Part shown: one piece after another, positions 24,489 to 33,536 of the stretch
Position numbering within the stretch: the stretch's first letter is position 1
Layout of the letters: every line of letters starts with the position of its first letter
NCBI RefSeq assembly: GCF_029892425.1
Contig: NZ_JARXWB010000025.1
Coordinates: 1-64,000 of the forward strand
Direction of reading: 5' to 3'
Length of the DNA: 64,000 bases
Source: Bradyrhizobium sp. BR13661
GTDB lineage: Bacteria; Pseudomonadota; Alphaproteobacteria; Rhizobiales; Xanthobacteraceae
Notes under the pieces: generated by a model
Told to the model about the DNA's origin: nothing
What the model saw: only the letters and a program-made list of their open reading frames with translations
Databases searched by the model: none
Position numbers and translations under genes: made by a program

Positions 24489-27392
24489 TCAGCTCTTCTT
24501 CCGCGGACCGCGCTCGACCGGCGGTTCGCCGCCGCCCTCGGCCGTGGGCGGGGACGCCGCCGGCTTGTCGCCACCGCCGCTCTTACGCGCGGATTCCTTG
24601 ATGCCCTGCATGTCGCGGGCCTCGCGGATCAGGCCCGGCATCTTGGCGAGGCTGCCGCCCTCGACGCCGATGTCCGACAGGATGGAGTCGATCAGCGGCG
24701 CCTGGACGCGGTAGCGCAGCGCCGAGTCGATCACCTCGTCGGTGGCGCTACGGCCACCATTGCCGCCATGGCCATTGCCGTTGAGGCCGTCGACCTGGAG
24801 GATGCGGATGCCCTCGATCTTCTCCATCGGCTTGACGCTCTCGCGGACGATGCCCTCGATCTTGTCGAGCAGCTTGCGGCGGAACAGCGAATAGCGCGCC
24901 TGGTCCGTCAGCACGTTCTCGGCTTCGTTGAGCATCCGCTGCGCTTCAGCCTCGACGGCCGCACGCACACGTTCGGCGTCCGCGGCGATCCGCGTTTCCT
25001 CCGCCTGCTTCTCCGCGAGCAGCACTTCGACCGTCTTGCGGCGTTTTGCAATTTCGCTCTCGCGCGCGGTGATGACGCGCTCGGTTGCTTCGGTAGCCCG
25101 CATCCGCGCTTCCTCGGCCATCGCCTTGGCAGCGGACTCCTCCAGCGACTTCTGATGGATGGCGATCGCCTTCTCCATCAGAACCGTCTCGACCTCCTTC
25201 TCGCGATTGACCTCGAGCTTGCGCAGCTCACGCTCGCGGCCGACACGCGCCTCATCGAGGCCGCGGTCGGAGGCGATGCGCGCGCGCTCGACCTCCTCGC
25301 GGGAGGCGATCTCGGCCTCCTGGAGTGACTGGACGCGGGCGACTTCGAGCTGCTCGATCGCCCGCCGGCGTTCGAGGCGCGCGGCCTCCAGCGCCTGCTC
25401 GCGCGACACGTCGGTGGTCTCGACCTCCTTGCGGGCGACGATCTCGGCCTGCCGGACCTGGCGGTCGGCATCGATCCGTTCGGACTTCTTGGCGGAGAGG
25501 GCGATCACACGGTCTTCATCCGCGATCTCGATCGCCTTCTTCTGCTCGATATTGAGCACCTCGCGCTTCTTGGACGAGTTGATCCGCTCGGCTTCCAGCG
25601 CGAGATCGACGGTGATGCGCTGGCGCTCGATGGCGTCACGGCGCTTCAGCTCGGCAGCCTCCAGAATGCCGGTGCGTTCGATCTCGAGCGAACGCGTGTC
25701 GCGCTCGGCCTGGATGCGCTCGGCTGCAACCGCCTTCTCCTGCGCGATGCGGGCCGCCCCGATCGCCTCGCGGGAGGCGATATCGGCCTCCTCGACGGCG
25801 CGGTTGCGCGCGATCTCCAGCGAGCGGACGCGCTCTTCCTGGGCAATGCGCGAGGCCTCGGTGGTCTCGCGCGCGGCGATGCCCGCGACTTCAAGTATCT
25901 GGTTTCGCTCGATCTCGAGTTGCCGCGTGTTCTGTTCGGCAGCGATCCGTTCGGCGGCGAGCGTCCGCTCGCGGGCGATGCGGGCAGCCTCGACCGCGCG
26001 CTGCGCCTCGATTTCGGCCTCCTGAATGGTGCGAACCTGCTGGATCTCCAGCGCGCGGGTGCGTTCATCTGAGGAGATGCGTTCGACGTTGACGATCAAG
26101 GTCTGTGCGATGCGGGCCTTCTCGGTGGCTTCGCGGGCAGAGATCTCGGCTTCGTCGACGGCACGTGTGCGCTCGATCTCGCGGCGGCGCGTCTCCTCTT
26201 CATTGGCGATGCGGGCGTCGGTGACGACGCGGTCCTGCTGGATCCGGGCCTTCTCGATCGCCTCGCGGGCCGCGATCTCGGCTTCCTCGACGGTGCGCAT
26301 CCGTTCGATCTCGCGCTGGCGGACATCGCGTTCGGAGGCAATCCGGGTCGTGTCGATTGAACGTTGGTTGGCGATCCGGGTCTTCTCGATCTCCTCCCGC
26401 GCCAGCAGCTCCTTTTCCTCGATGGTGCGAGTGCGCTCGATTTCCTTCTGGCGGGTCTCACGCTCGGAGGCGATACGGGCCTCGGCAATCGCCTGCTCAT
26501 TGGCGATCCGGGAGCGCTCGATCGCTTCGCGTGCCGAGATCTGCGCCTGTTCGGCCTCGGTCTCGCGCAATGCACGTTCGCGGGCGACTTCCGTGCGCTG
26601 CAGCGCGCGGCGCATCTCAATGTCGCGCTCCTGCTCCAGCCGCGCCGTCTCGCTCTCGCGCTCGATTTCGAGCGCCTGCCGCTCGGCCTCCAGATTGCGG
26701 GTGCGGATCTTGATCATCGAGTCCTGCTCGATGTCGTTGCGCAGCTTGCGTCTTGCCTCGATGTCTTCCATCAGCCGGGTCAAGCCTTCGGCGTCGAAGC
26801 GGTTCGAGGGGTTGAAAAATTCGAGGTCGGTCTGGTCGAGATCAGTGATCGCGACGGACTCGAGCTCAAGGCCGTTCTGAGCGAGTGCCTCGGCGGCATT
26901 GGTCTTGACGCGCGCGACATAGTCGCCGCGGCGCTCATGCATCTCCTCCATGGTCATTTCGGAGGCGACCGAGCGGATCGCCGAGATGAACTTGCCGGCC
27001 AGCAGCGCGTGCAGTTGTTCCGGCTCCATGGTGCGGCGGCCCAGGGTCGCCGCGGCGATCGAGACGGCCTCGCGGGTCGGCTGCACGCGCACATAGAAGT
27101 CGGCCTCGATGTCGACGCGCATGCGGTCGCGGGTAATGACCGCGTCCTGGCGCGAACGCACGATCCCCATCGGAAGCACGTTCATATTGACCGACGTGTA
27201 GTCGTGGATGAAGGGGAGCACGAAGGCGCCGCCGTTGATCACCACGCGTTCACCGAGGAAACCGGTCCGGACGAACGACACTTCTTTGGAGGAGCGGTGA
27301 TAGAGCCAGTTGACGATGTAGACGCCCACCACGATCACGATAACAGCGACGATCAGCCAGAGGATGAGCTCGCCGACCAGGATCCCTGACAT
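24489..27392 (-). CDS. Flotillin-like SPFH protein with long 44-residue-repeat coiled coil
   Basis: The 967-residue protein has an N-terminal membrane segment (residues about 8-30), an SPFH/Band 7 domain (about 35-210), a very long Glu/Arg/Ala-rich coiled coil (210-830) and a Gly/Asn- and Pro-rich tail. Within the coil, residues 287-627 are eight consecutive units, seven of 44 residues (four hendecads) and one of 33. Ordinary bacterial flotillins are about 500-700 residues. The start is ATG 27392, after GGGAGGG; the longer frame begins with TTG. Flotillins scaffold membrane microdomains. Its place inside a catabolic operon, between a TIM-barrel gene and SRPBCC genes, suggests a scaffold for pathway enzymes or the importer. 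Confidence 0.92.
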   Translation of the reverse strand: MSGILVGELILWLIVAVIVIVVGVYIVNWLYHRSSKEVSFVRTGFLGERVVINGGAFVLPFIHDYTSVNMNVLPMGIVRSRQDAVITRDRMRVDIEADFYVRVQPTREAVSIAAATLGRRTMEPEQLHALLAGKFISAIRSVASEMTMEEMHERRGDYVARVKTNAAEALAQNGLELESVAITDLDQTDLEFFNPSNRFDAEGLTRLMEDIEARRKLRNDIEQDSMIKIRTRNLEAERQALEIERESETARLEQERDIEMRRALQRTEVARERALRETEAEQAQISAREAIERSRIANEQAIAEARIASERETRQKEIERTRTIEEKELLAREEIEKTRIANQRSIDTTRIASERDVRQREIERMRTVEEAEIAAREAIEKARIQQDRVVTDARIANEEETRRREIERTRAVDEAEISAREATEKARIAQTLIVNVERISSDERTRALEIQQVRTIQEAEIEAQRAVEAARIARERTLAAERIAAEQNTRQLEIERNQILEVAGIAARETTEASRIAQEERVRSLEIARNRAVEEADIASREAIGAARIAQEKAVAAERIQAERDTRSLEIERTGILEAAELKRRDAIERQRITVDLALEAERINSSKKREVLNIEQKKAIEIADEDRVIALSAKKSERIDADRQVRQAEIVARKEVETTDVSREQALEAARLERRRAIEQLEVARVQSLQEAEIASREEVERARIASDRGLDEARVGRERELRKLEVNREKEVETVLMEKAIAIHQKSLEESAAKAMAEEARMRATEATERVITARESEIAKRRKTVEVLLAEKQAEETRIAADAERVRAAVEAEAQRMLNEAENVLTDQARYSLFRRKLLDKIEGIVRESVKPMEKIEGIRILQVDGLNGNGHGGNGGRSATDEVIDSALRYRVQAPLIDSILSDIGVEGGSLAKMPGLIREARDMQGIKESARKSGGGDKPAASPPTAEGGGEPPVERGPRKKS
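25512..26534 (-). repeat. Coding repeat: eight units of 132 (one of 99) bases in the flotillin gene
   Basis: At the protein level units start AREAIERSRI, AREEIEKTRI, AREAIEKARI, AREATEKARI, AQRAVEAARI, ARETTEASRI, SREAIGAARI and RRDAIERQRI. Each is 44 residues except the sixth, which is 33. The unit is a multiple of 11, the hendecad period of a right-handed or straight coiled coil. Units have diverged in DNA sequence, so this is selected protein periodicity rather than a recent slippage array. Confidence 0.8.
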
Positions 27393-27418
27393 GTTTCCCT
27401 CCCTCAATCTCGCAGGCG

Positions 27419-28252
27419 TCAGCGCGCGCTGATCGCCTTGAATTGGCGTACCTGTTCCGTCAAAGCCCGCTCCACCGGCAGCCGCTCCATCGAGGAGGCG
27501 CCGTAGAAGCCGTGGCAGCAGCGGGTGTTCTTCATGATGAAATCGGCATCAGCGGGATCCGCGATCGGACCGCCATGGGCGAGCACCAGAATGTCCGGAT
27601 TGACGCTGAGTGCAGCCGATGCCCACGTGTCGATGCGCGCCGGACAGTCCTTCAGTTTTGGTGCCGTCTGGGCGCCGATCGTGCCGCCGGTGGTGAGCCC
27701 GAGATGGCAGACGATGATGTCGGCGCCGGCAATCGCCATCGCGGCCGCTTCCTTCTCGCTGAAGACGTAGGGCGTGGTCAGCAAATCCTTCTCACGTGCC
27801 TTCGCAATCATGTCGATCTCCAGCGCGTAGGACATGCCGGTCTCTTCAAGGTTCGCGCGGAAGATGCCGTCGATCAGGCCGACGGTCGGAAAGTTCTGCA
27901 CGCCGGCGAAGCCGAGGGCCTTGATCTGGTCGAGGAATACGTCCATGTCGCGGAACGGATCGGTGCCGTTGACCCCGGCGAGCACCGGCGTCTTGCTTAC
28001 GACCGGCAGCACTTCGCCGGCCATCTCCACCACGATCGCGTTGGCATCGCCGTAGGGCATGAGTCCGGCGAGCGAGCCGCGGCCGGCCATGCGATAGCGG
28101 CCGGAATTGTAGATCACGATGAGGTCGACACCGCCGGCCTCTTCGCATTTGGCGGAAAGGCCAGTGCCGGCACCGGCGCCGACGATCGGCTCGCCGCGCT
28201 TCGCCATTTCGCGAAACCGCTTCAGAAGTGCTGCGCGTTCAAACCGGGCCAT
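27419..28252 (-). CDS. PF09370-type TIM-barrel protein (PEP-hydrolase-like, Tm-1 C-terminal-like)
   Basis: The 277-residue protein has the pattern of the phosphoenolpyruvate-hydrolase-like TIM-barrel family: GAGAGTGLSAKCEEAGGVDLI, VLAGVNGTDPF, GVQNFPTVGLIDG, CHLGLTTGGTIGA and AHGGPI near the end. The family's reaction is not established. In plants the tomato Tm-1 protein joins an N-terminal UPF0261 region to a C-terminal barrel of this family; here both halves are neighbours, because the upstream gene, three bases away, carries UPF0261. The two products therefore probably act together. Confidence 0.88.
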   Translation of the reverse strand: MARFERAALLKRFREMAKRGEPIVGAGAGTGLSAKCEEAGGVDLIVIYNSGRYRMAGRGSLAGLMPYGDANAIVVEMAGEVLPVVSKTPVLAGVNGTDPFRDMDVFLDQIKALGFAGVQNFPTVGLIDGIFRANLEETGMSYALEIDMIAKAREKDLLTTPYVFSEKEAAAMAIAGADIIVCHLGLTTGGTIGAQTAPKLKDCPARIDTWASAALSVNPDILVLAHGGPIADPADADFIMKNTRCCHGFYGASSMERLPVERALTEQVRQFKAISAR

Positions 28253-28255
28253 CGG

Positions 28256-30472
28256 TCACCTCGCTGCTCTCCGGCGCGCCCCCGCACGGCCGAACAACGT
28301 TCGGAACGCGCTGACGATGGTCGAGGCGAATTCGGGATCGTTGATGTTGTGCTTGACGCGAATGAGCTCGCGGTTGCCCGTCGCACGCACCGTGCGCTCC
28401 AGCGCGCGGAACAAGGCGGCGTCGGCCTCTGGGTCCCAGAACGGCTGGCCGCGCGCATCCAGCGCTGAGACGCCGCCCTCGGGCAGGAAGAAGCGCACCG
28501 GCCCATCCATCTGGTTGAGCCGTTCGCCGATCCAGCGGCCCATGCGCTCGTTTTCTTCCGCGGTGGTGCGCATCAGCGTCACCTGCGGATTGTGAACGTG
28601 GAATTTGCGGCCGCGGTAGCGTTCGGGGATGGTGTCGGGGGCGCCGAAATTGACCATGTCGAGCGCACCGACCGAGCCGATATAGGGCAGGCGGGTGCGA
28701 ATGACTGCGCCGAAACGGTCCTCCGTGGCTGGAAACACTCCACCCATCAGGAGGTCGCAGATCTCGGTCGTTGTGAGATCGATGACGCCCGCGAGCTGGC
28801 CGGAATCGATCAGCTTCTCCATCGATCGTCCGCCGACGCCGGTGGCGTGAAAGACCAGGCATTCGAAGTCGTCGCGCAGATCGGCGGCAATCTTCTGCAC
28901 CGCCTGCGTGGTGACGCCGAACATGGTGATGCCGACTGACGGCAGGCCGGTGCTCGCGGCGCGCTCCTTGGTCTCCCGCTGGACGAGCCGGGCCTTGACC
29001 ATGCCGGCGATCGCATTGGCGCCGTTCGACAGTACCGCGCGCGAGATCGAGTTGAGGCCCTGCACGTCGGTGACCGAATACATCATGGTGATGTCGGCGG
29101 GGCCCACATAGGGCGCAACATCGCCGGAGGCGACCGAGGAGATGATCAGCTTCGGCACGCCGACCGGGAGGGTGCGCATCCCGGGGGCGACCAGCGACGC
29201 CGCGCCGGAGCCGCCGGCCGAGATCACACCGGCGACATTGCCCTGGCGCTTGATCCAATTGGCGAATGCGTCCGCCATCGCGGTAACGGCAGCACCGCGA
29301 TCCGGACCGAACACGGCCGAGCCGCCGCGGCCGTGGTTCAGGGCAATCTCCTGCGCGGAGACGTCGCAAGTCGCGTGCTTGCCGCTGGTGGAGACATCGA
29401 CCAGTCGCGTGCGCAGTCCGCTCTCGCCAATGATGTCGCGGATGAAACGTAGCTCGGTGCCCTTGGTGTCGAGCGTACCGACGACCAGCACCACCGGCGG
29501 CCCTGACGTCTGCGCCGTCACCGGCTCACGCTTCCGCCGCGCGGTCTCGTCGAGGCGCGAAACCTGCGTCGATAGCGTGCGCGCGGCGGCCTCGATGCGG
29601 CCAATCGGAACCGGCTGGGACCAGCGCGTCGGCAGGGTGGGGTTCGAGATGTAGATCCGGATAGGGCCGCTGGTGCGTGTAGGCTGGGGAACGGGTTTTG
29701 CTTCACCGCCGGCCGCCGGAACGTCGATGTCGGGCTCCAGCTCGGCATGCATTCCGACGCCGAGCAGCCGCTGCTGGAGCTCACGGTCGGCGGACAGGCG
29801 CGCTGAGTCGATGATGCGGTTGATGCGGCCGTTGACCATGATCGCGACGTTGCGCGAGATCGCTGTGGCGACGCCGATGTTCTGCTCGATCACCAGCACG
29901 GACATGTCGCCGTCCTCGCCGAGCTGCAGCAGCATCTCCTCGACCTGCGCGACGATGACGGGCGCAAGCCCCTCGGTCGGCTCGTCCATGATCAGCAACT
30001 GCGGATTGGTCAGCAGCGCGCGAGAGATCGCGAGCATCTGCTGTTCGCCGCCGGAGAGTTGACCGCCGCCATGGTCCTTGCGTTCGGCAAGCCGCGGAAA
30101 GGTGTCGTAGATGCGCTCGACGGTCCAGGCTCCTCGCCGCATGCTGCTGGCCAGCCGCAAATGCTCATCGACGCTGAGCGAGCGCCACAGACGGCGGCCC
30201 TGGGGAACATAGCCGACGCCAAGCCGTGCGATGTGCGCCGGCGGGCGGCGCGTGATGTCCTCGCCGCGGACGCGGATCGAGCCGCCGCTGACCGGCACCA
30301 GGCCCATGATGGCCTTGCACAGCGTGGTCTTGCCCATGCCGTTGCGGCCGACGACAGAGAACACGCCGGAATCGAGTGTGAGGTCGACGCCCTGAAGCGC
30401 ATGCGAATGGCCATAATAGACATCGAGGCCGCGGACCTCGAGAGCGGCGGCTGAGCGGCGGCTCTCACTCAT
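28256..30472 (-). CDS. LivF-type ABC ATPase fused to UPF0261 (Tm-1-like) domain
   Basis: The 738-residue protein has two parts. Residues about 9-240 are a complete LivF-like ABC ATPase (Walker A GRNGMGKT at 42-49, signature LSGGEQQ, Walker B LLIMDEP). After a Pro-rich linker (245-325), a Tm-1-like UPF0261 domain runs from about 326 to 730 (VVLVVGTLDTKGTE, SAGGSGAASLVAPGMR, GVTTQAVQKI, FHATGVGGRSME). ATG 30472 has GGGAGG five bases upstream and overlaps the LivG gene by eight bases. UPF0261 in tomato Tm-1 binds ATP. Fusing it to the transporter ATPase ties this unassigned activity to the imported substrate. Confidence 0.93.
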   Translation of the reverse strand: MSESRRSAAALEVRGLDVYYGHSHALQGVDLTLDSGVFSVVGRNGMGKTTLCKAIMGLVPVSGGSIRVRGEDITRRPPAHIARLGVGYVPQGRRLWRSLSVDEHLRLASSMRRGAWTVERIYDTFPRLAERKDHGGGQLSGGEQQMLAISRALLTNPQLLIMDEPTEGLAPVIVAQVEEMLLQLGEDGDMSVLVIEQNIGVATAISRNVAIMVNGRINRIIDSARLSADRELQQRLLGVGMHAELEPDIDVPAAGGEAKPVPQPTRTSGPIRIYISNPTLPTRWSQPVPIGRIEAAARTLSTQVSRLDETARRKREPVTAQTSGPPVVLVVGTLDTKGTELRFIRDIIGESGLRTRLVDVSTSGKHATCDVSAQEIALNHGRGGSAVFGPDRGAAVTAMADAFANWIKRQGNVAGVISAGGSGAASLVAPGMRTLPVGVPKLIISSVASGDVAPYVGPADITMMYSVTDVQGLNSISRAVLSNGANAIAGMVKARLVQRETKERAASTGLPSVGITMFGVTTQAVQKIAADLRDDFECLVFHATGVGGRSMEKLIDSGQLAGVIDLTTTEICDLLMGGVFPATEDRFGAVIRTRLPYIGSVGALDMVNFGAPDTIPERYRGRKFHVHNPQVTLMRTTAEENERMGRWIGERLNQMDGPVRFFLPEGGVSALDARGQPFWDPEADAALFRALERTVRATGNRELIRVKHNINDPEFASTIVSAFRTLFGRAGARRRAAR

Positions 30473-31247
30473 GGCCGCCTCCCAGATAAAGCTCCTGCAC
30501 CTCGGGGTCGGACTGGATCTCTTCCGGCAAGCCTTCCTTGAAGATGCGGCCATTGTGCATCATCGTCACGCTCTCGACGACGCGCAGCGCCACGTCCATG
30601 TCGTGCTCGATGATGATGTAGCCGATATGCGCGGGCAGCGAAGTCAGGATCTCGACCAGCTCGGCGCGCTCGGTCGGCGACAGACCTGCGGCCGGCTCGT
30701 CGAACAGCACGAAGCGGGGAGCACCGGCCAGCGCCAGCGCGATCTCGAGCTGGCGCTGCTGACCGTGGGCGAGCTCGGCGACGCGCTGATCCCTCACGGC
30801 CGTCAGATGCACGGCCTGCACCAGGCCATCGGCGGCGTGCATCAGCGCATCGTTCTGCCCGGGACGCAGGAACGAGAAGCGCCCGCGCGAGACGCCGCAA
30901 CAGGCGAGGTAGACATTGTCCTGCACGGTGAGGCCGGGAAACAGCGCCGAGATCTGGTAGGTCCGCCTGAGACCGCGGCGGATGCGCTCATAGGGCGGGA
31001 AATGCGTGACGTCCTCGCCGAAGAAGCGGATCGTACCTGATGTCGGAGGAAAATCGCCGGTGATGCAGTTGAACAGCGTGGTCTTGCCGGCGCCGTTGGA
31101 GCCGAGCACCGCGCGACGTTCGCCGGGGCGCACCGTAATGGTGACGTCGGTCAGCGCCGCCAGCGCGCCGAACAGCCGCGTGACGCCGCGCAGCTCGAGG
31201 GCTGCGCCGGCGCCGACGGCGGAGAGGCGCTGGGCGACACTATCCAT
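30465..31247 (-). CDS. livG: Branched-chain-type ABC transporter ATPase LivG
   Basis: The 260-residue protein has Walker A GSNGAGKT near residue 47, signature-like LAHGQQRQLEIALAL, Walker B FVLFDEP and the H-loop IIIEHDMD, all as in LivG. It energises uptake through LivH and LivM in the cytoplasmic membrane together with the LivF domain of the next gene. The start at 31247 overlaps the LivM stop by eight bases. HAAT-family importers carry amino acids but also aromatic acids, amides and urea, so the substrate here need not be an amino acid. Confidence 0.93.
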   Translation of the reverse strand: MDSVAQRLSAVGAGAALELRGVTRLFGALAALTDVTITVRPGERRAVLGSNGAGKTTLFNCITGDFPPTSGTIRFFGEDVTHFPPYERIRRGLRRTYQISALFPGLTVQDNVYLACCGVSRGRFSFLRPGQNDALMHAADGLVQAVHLTAVRDQRVAELAHGQQRQLEIALALAGAPRFVLFDEPAAGLSPTERAELVEILTSLPAHIGYIIIEHDMDVALRVVESVTMMHNGRIFKEGLPEEIQSDPEVQELYLGGGHE

Positions 31248-32328
31248 GGCCGCGCCCTCCGCCCGAGCGATCCGACTGTGGACGCTGGCCCCGCCGCCAG
31301 CGCTGCCACAGGCCGATCACGCCGTCCGACGACCAGAACACGATGGCGAGGAAGCCGAGGCCGATCAGCAGCCTGAAGCGGTTGCCGTCGAGCCCGATCT
31401 TGACCAGGAAGTCGAGCGCAAAGGTGCGCAGGAGGACGAAGACCAATGCGCCGATATAGGGACCGATTGGGCGGGTGATGCCACCGACAATGGCGATGAT
31501 GAGAATGTCGATGCAGGCGCCGACGCTGACCGAGCCCGGCGAGATCTGGCGATAGTTCCAGACCTGGAGCACGCCGGCGAGGCCCGCAATGAACGACGCG
31601 ACCGCATAGGCCGCAACGCGGTGGGCGTTGACGTTGAAGCCGAGCGCGGCCATACGGCGTGGATTATCGCGCACGCCCTGCAACGCGAGACCAAACGGCG
31701 CGCGGGCGATGTAGTCCACTGCAAAATAGCAGAGCGCGGCGACCGCGAGTACGACGTAGTAGAACGGAATATCCGCCCGCCAGTTGACGCCCAAGAAGTG
31801 CGGGGTGGCAACGTTGTTGATCCCGGTGTGACCGTTGAAGATCGCCCAGTTCTGATTGGTGAAGTAGTAGAAGGCCGCGCCGATCGCCAGCGTGATCATG
31901 ATGGTGTAGATGCCCTCGGTGCGGACCGCGAGCGCGCCGCCAAGCGTGCCGAAGATCGTTGCGAGCACGAGCGCCATCGGGGTGGCGAGCCACCACGGCC
32001 AGCCCAGGCTGATATTGGCGTTGTCGCTGGCCCCGAACACCGCGACCATGTAGGCGGCAAAGCCCGCGATGGTGAGCTGCATCAGGCTGACCATGCCGCC
32101 ATAGCCGGCCAGAAACATCAGGCTGAGCGCGATGGTGCCGAGCATCAGCGTGGTCGCAAAGATCTCGATCAGGAAGAAGCCATTGGCGATCAGCGGCATG
32201 ATCAGCAGGATGATCGCCACGATCCAGGCTGCGGGATTGTTGAGGTCGGGCCAGCCGCGTGCAGCCTGCCGTTGCATGGCAGAGGCGGGGCCACGGACCT
32301 GAATGCGCGCATCGTGGGTGACGGACAT
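31240..32328 (-). CDS. livM: Branched-chain-type ABC transporter permease LivM
   Basis: The 362-residue integral membrane protein has about 9-10 hydrophobic segments, with the LivM landmarks LMFLAGYGGMVSLMQLTIAG and GLALQGVRDNPRRMAALGFNV (cytoplasmic coupling region) and GGITRPIGPYIGAL. A hydrophilic N-terminal extension of about 35 residues precedes the first helix. It follows LivH by one base and overlaps LivG. It pairs with LivH to form the translocation path. Confidence 0.93.
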   Translation of the reverse strand: MSVTHDARIQVRGPASAMQRQAARGWPDLNNPAAWIVAIILLIMPLIANGFFLIEIFATTLMLGTIALSLMFLAGYGGMVSLMQLTIAGFAAYMVAVFGASDNANISLGWPWWLATPMALVLATIFGTLGGALAVRTEGIYTIMITLAIGAAFYYFTNQNWAIFNGHTGINNVATPHFLGVNWRADIPFYYVVLAVAALCYFAVDYIARAPFGLALQGVRDNPRRMAALGFNVNAHRVAAYAVASFIAGLAGVLQVWNYRQISPGSVSVGACIDILIIAIVGGITRPIGPYIGALVFVLLRTFALDFLVKIGLDGNRFRLLIGLGFLAIVFWSSDGVIGLWQRWRRGQRPQSDRSGGGRGHG

Positions 32329-32329
32329 G

Positions 32330-33340
32330 TCAGCGCCTCGCCAGCAGGCCCTGCGGCCGAAGCGCCAGCACGAGCACCATGATCAGGAATGTCACGACGA
32401 TGGCGTAGGTCGGGATGTAGACTGAGCCGAGCTGCTCGGCGAGGCCGATGATCAGCGCGCCAAGCGCGGCTCCGGGGATCGAGCCCATGCCGCCGACGAT
32501 CACGACGACGAGGGAGGCGAGCAGGAAGCGGATGTCCTCGCCGGGCGAGAGCGACTGGAATGTGCCGCCGACCACGCCGGCGATGCCGGCAAGTCCGGCG
32601 CCGAGTGCGAAGACGAGCACGAAGACGATCTGGATGCGCACGCCGGTTGCAGCGAGGATGTCACGGTCGTCGACACCGGCGCGGATGATCATGCCGATCC
32701 GGGTGCGGTTGAGAGCGAGCCACATCGCGATGCCGATGATCAAGGAGGCCACGAAGATCACGAGCCGCACCAGCGGATAGCGCAGGTAAACCGGTTCGCC
32801 CGAGGATTTCACCGCGGTGATCAGCGGCAGCTCGATCGGCCCGATCAGCCAGTTAGGGGTCTGAATCTGGTAGAAGTCGCCGCCGCAGGCCCACAGCATG
32901 AGATCGGCGAACACGATCGAAAGCCCGATCGTCACCATGGTCTGGCGCAGATCCTGGCCCTCCATCCGGCGGAAGACGAGAACCTGGAGTAACACGCCGA
33001 CCAGCGCCGTCAGGATGAAGGCGACGATGAACGAAAGGATCCATGAGCCGGTCGAAGCGCTGATGGCGTAGCCGACATAACCGCCGAACAGATAGAGCGA
33101 GCCGTGCGCCAGGTTGACGTTGCGCATCAGGCCGAAGATCAGCGTGAAGCCGCTGGCGACGAGGAAATAGAGGCCGCCGAGCGTGATGCCGTTGAACAGC
33201 GCGTTGAGGAAAACCCGCTTGCGGCCGATCGCGTCTTCGAGGCCGGCCGGCCACACCGCGAAGATCAGCCACAGCGCCACTGCGACCGCGATGATGACGA
33301 TCAGCGCCCATGCAGGGTGGCGTTCGACAAAGCGGGTCAT
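32330..33340 (-). CDS. livH: Branched-chain-type ABC transporter permease LivH
   Basis: The 336-residue membrane protein shows LivH landmarks: NGITLGGLYFLVASGFTLIFGLMRNVNLAHGSLY, RTRIGMIIRAGVDDRDILAATGV (coupling helix) and GGMGSIPGAALGALIIGLAEQ. An extra N-terminal membrane segment (about 10-32) precedes the canonical start region, making it longer than the usual 290 residues. ATG 33340 follows GAGGTGACGCC. It begins the tightly packed gene series; the AraC gene ends 196 bases upstream, so a promoter could lie in that gap, where I see no gene. Confidence 0.93.
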   Translation of the reverse strand: MTRFVERHPAWALIVIIAVAVALWLIFAVWPAGLEDAIGRKRVFLNALFNGITLGGLYFLVASGFTLIFGLMRNVNLAHGSLYLFGGYVGYAISASTGSWILSFIVAFILTALVGVLLQVLVFRRMEGQDLRQTMVTIGLSIVFADLMLWACGGDFYQIQTPNWLIGPIELPLITAVKSSGEPVYLRYPLVRLVIFVASLIIGIAMWLALNRTRIGMIIRAGVDDRDILAATGVRIQIVFVLVFALGAGLAGIAGVVGGTFQSLSPGEDIRFLLASLVVVIVGGMGSIPGAALGALIIGLAEQLGSVYIPTYAIVVTFLIMVLVLALRPQGLLARR

Positions 33341-33536
33341 GGCGTCACCTCGCTCCGCTTGCGGCGGTCGCCATCATGCTTCGGATGCAGGTCAGACAGC
33401 CCCGTGCGGGCTGCGTACCTCGCCATGGATTTGCGTCCTCCCCGGACATGCGATCCTCTTGCCGGGATCGCGTTCCGTCCATCCTAGTGGGACGGCGAGG
33501 GGAGCACTTGATCGTCAGTATCTTTTCGCGCGCGTG

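Noticed and set aside
25512..26534. CRISPR-like or satellite DNA array
   Set aside because: Period is in the protein; DNA units are diverged, lack spacers and stay in frame with the flotillin ORF.
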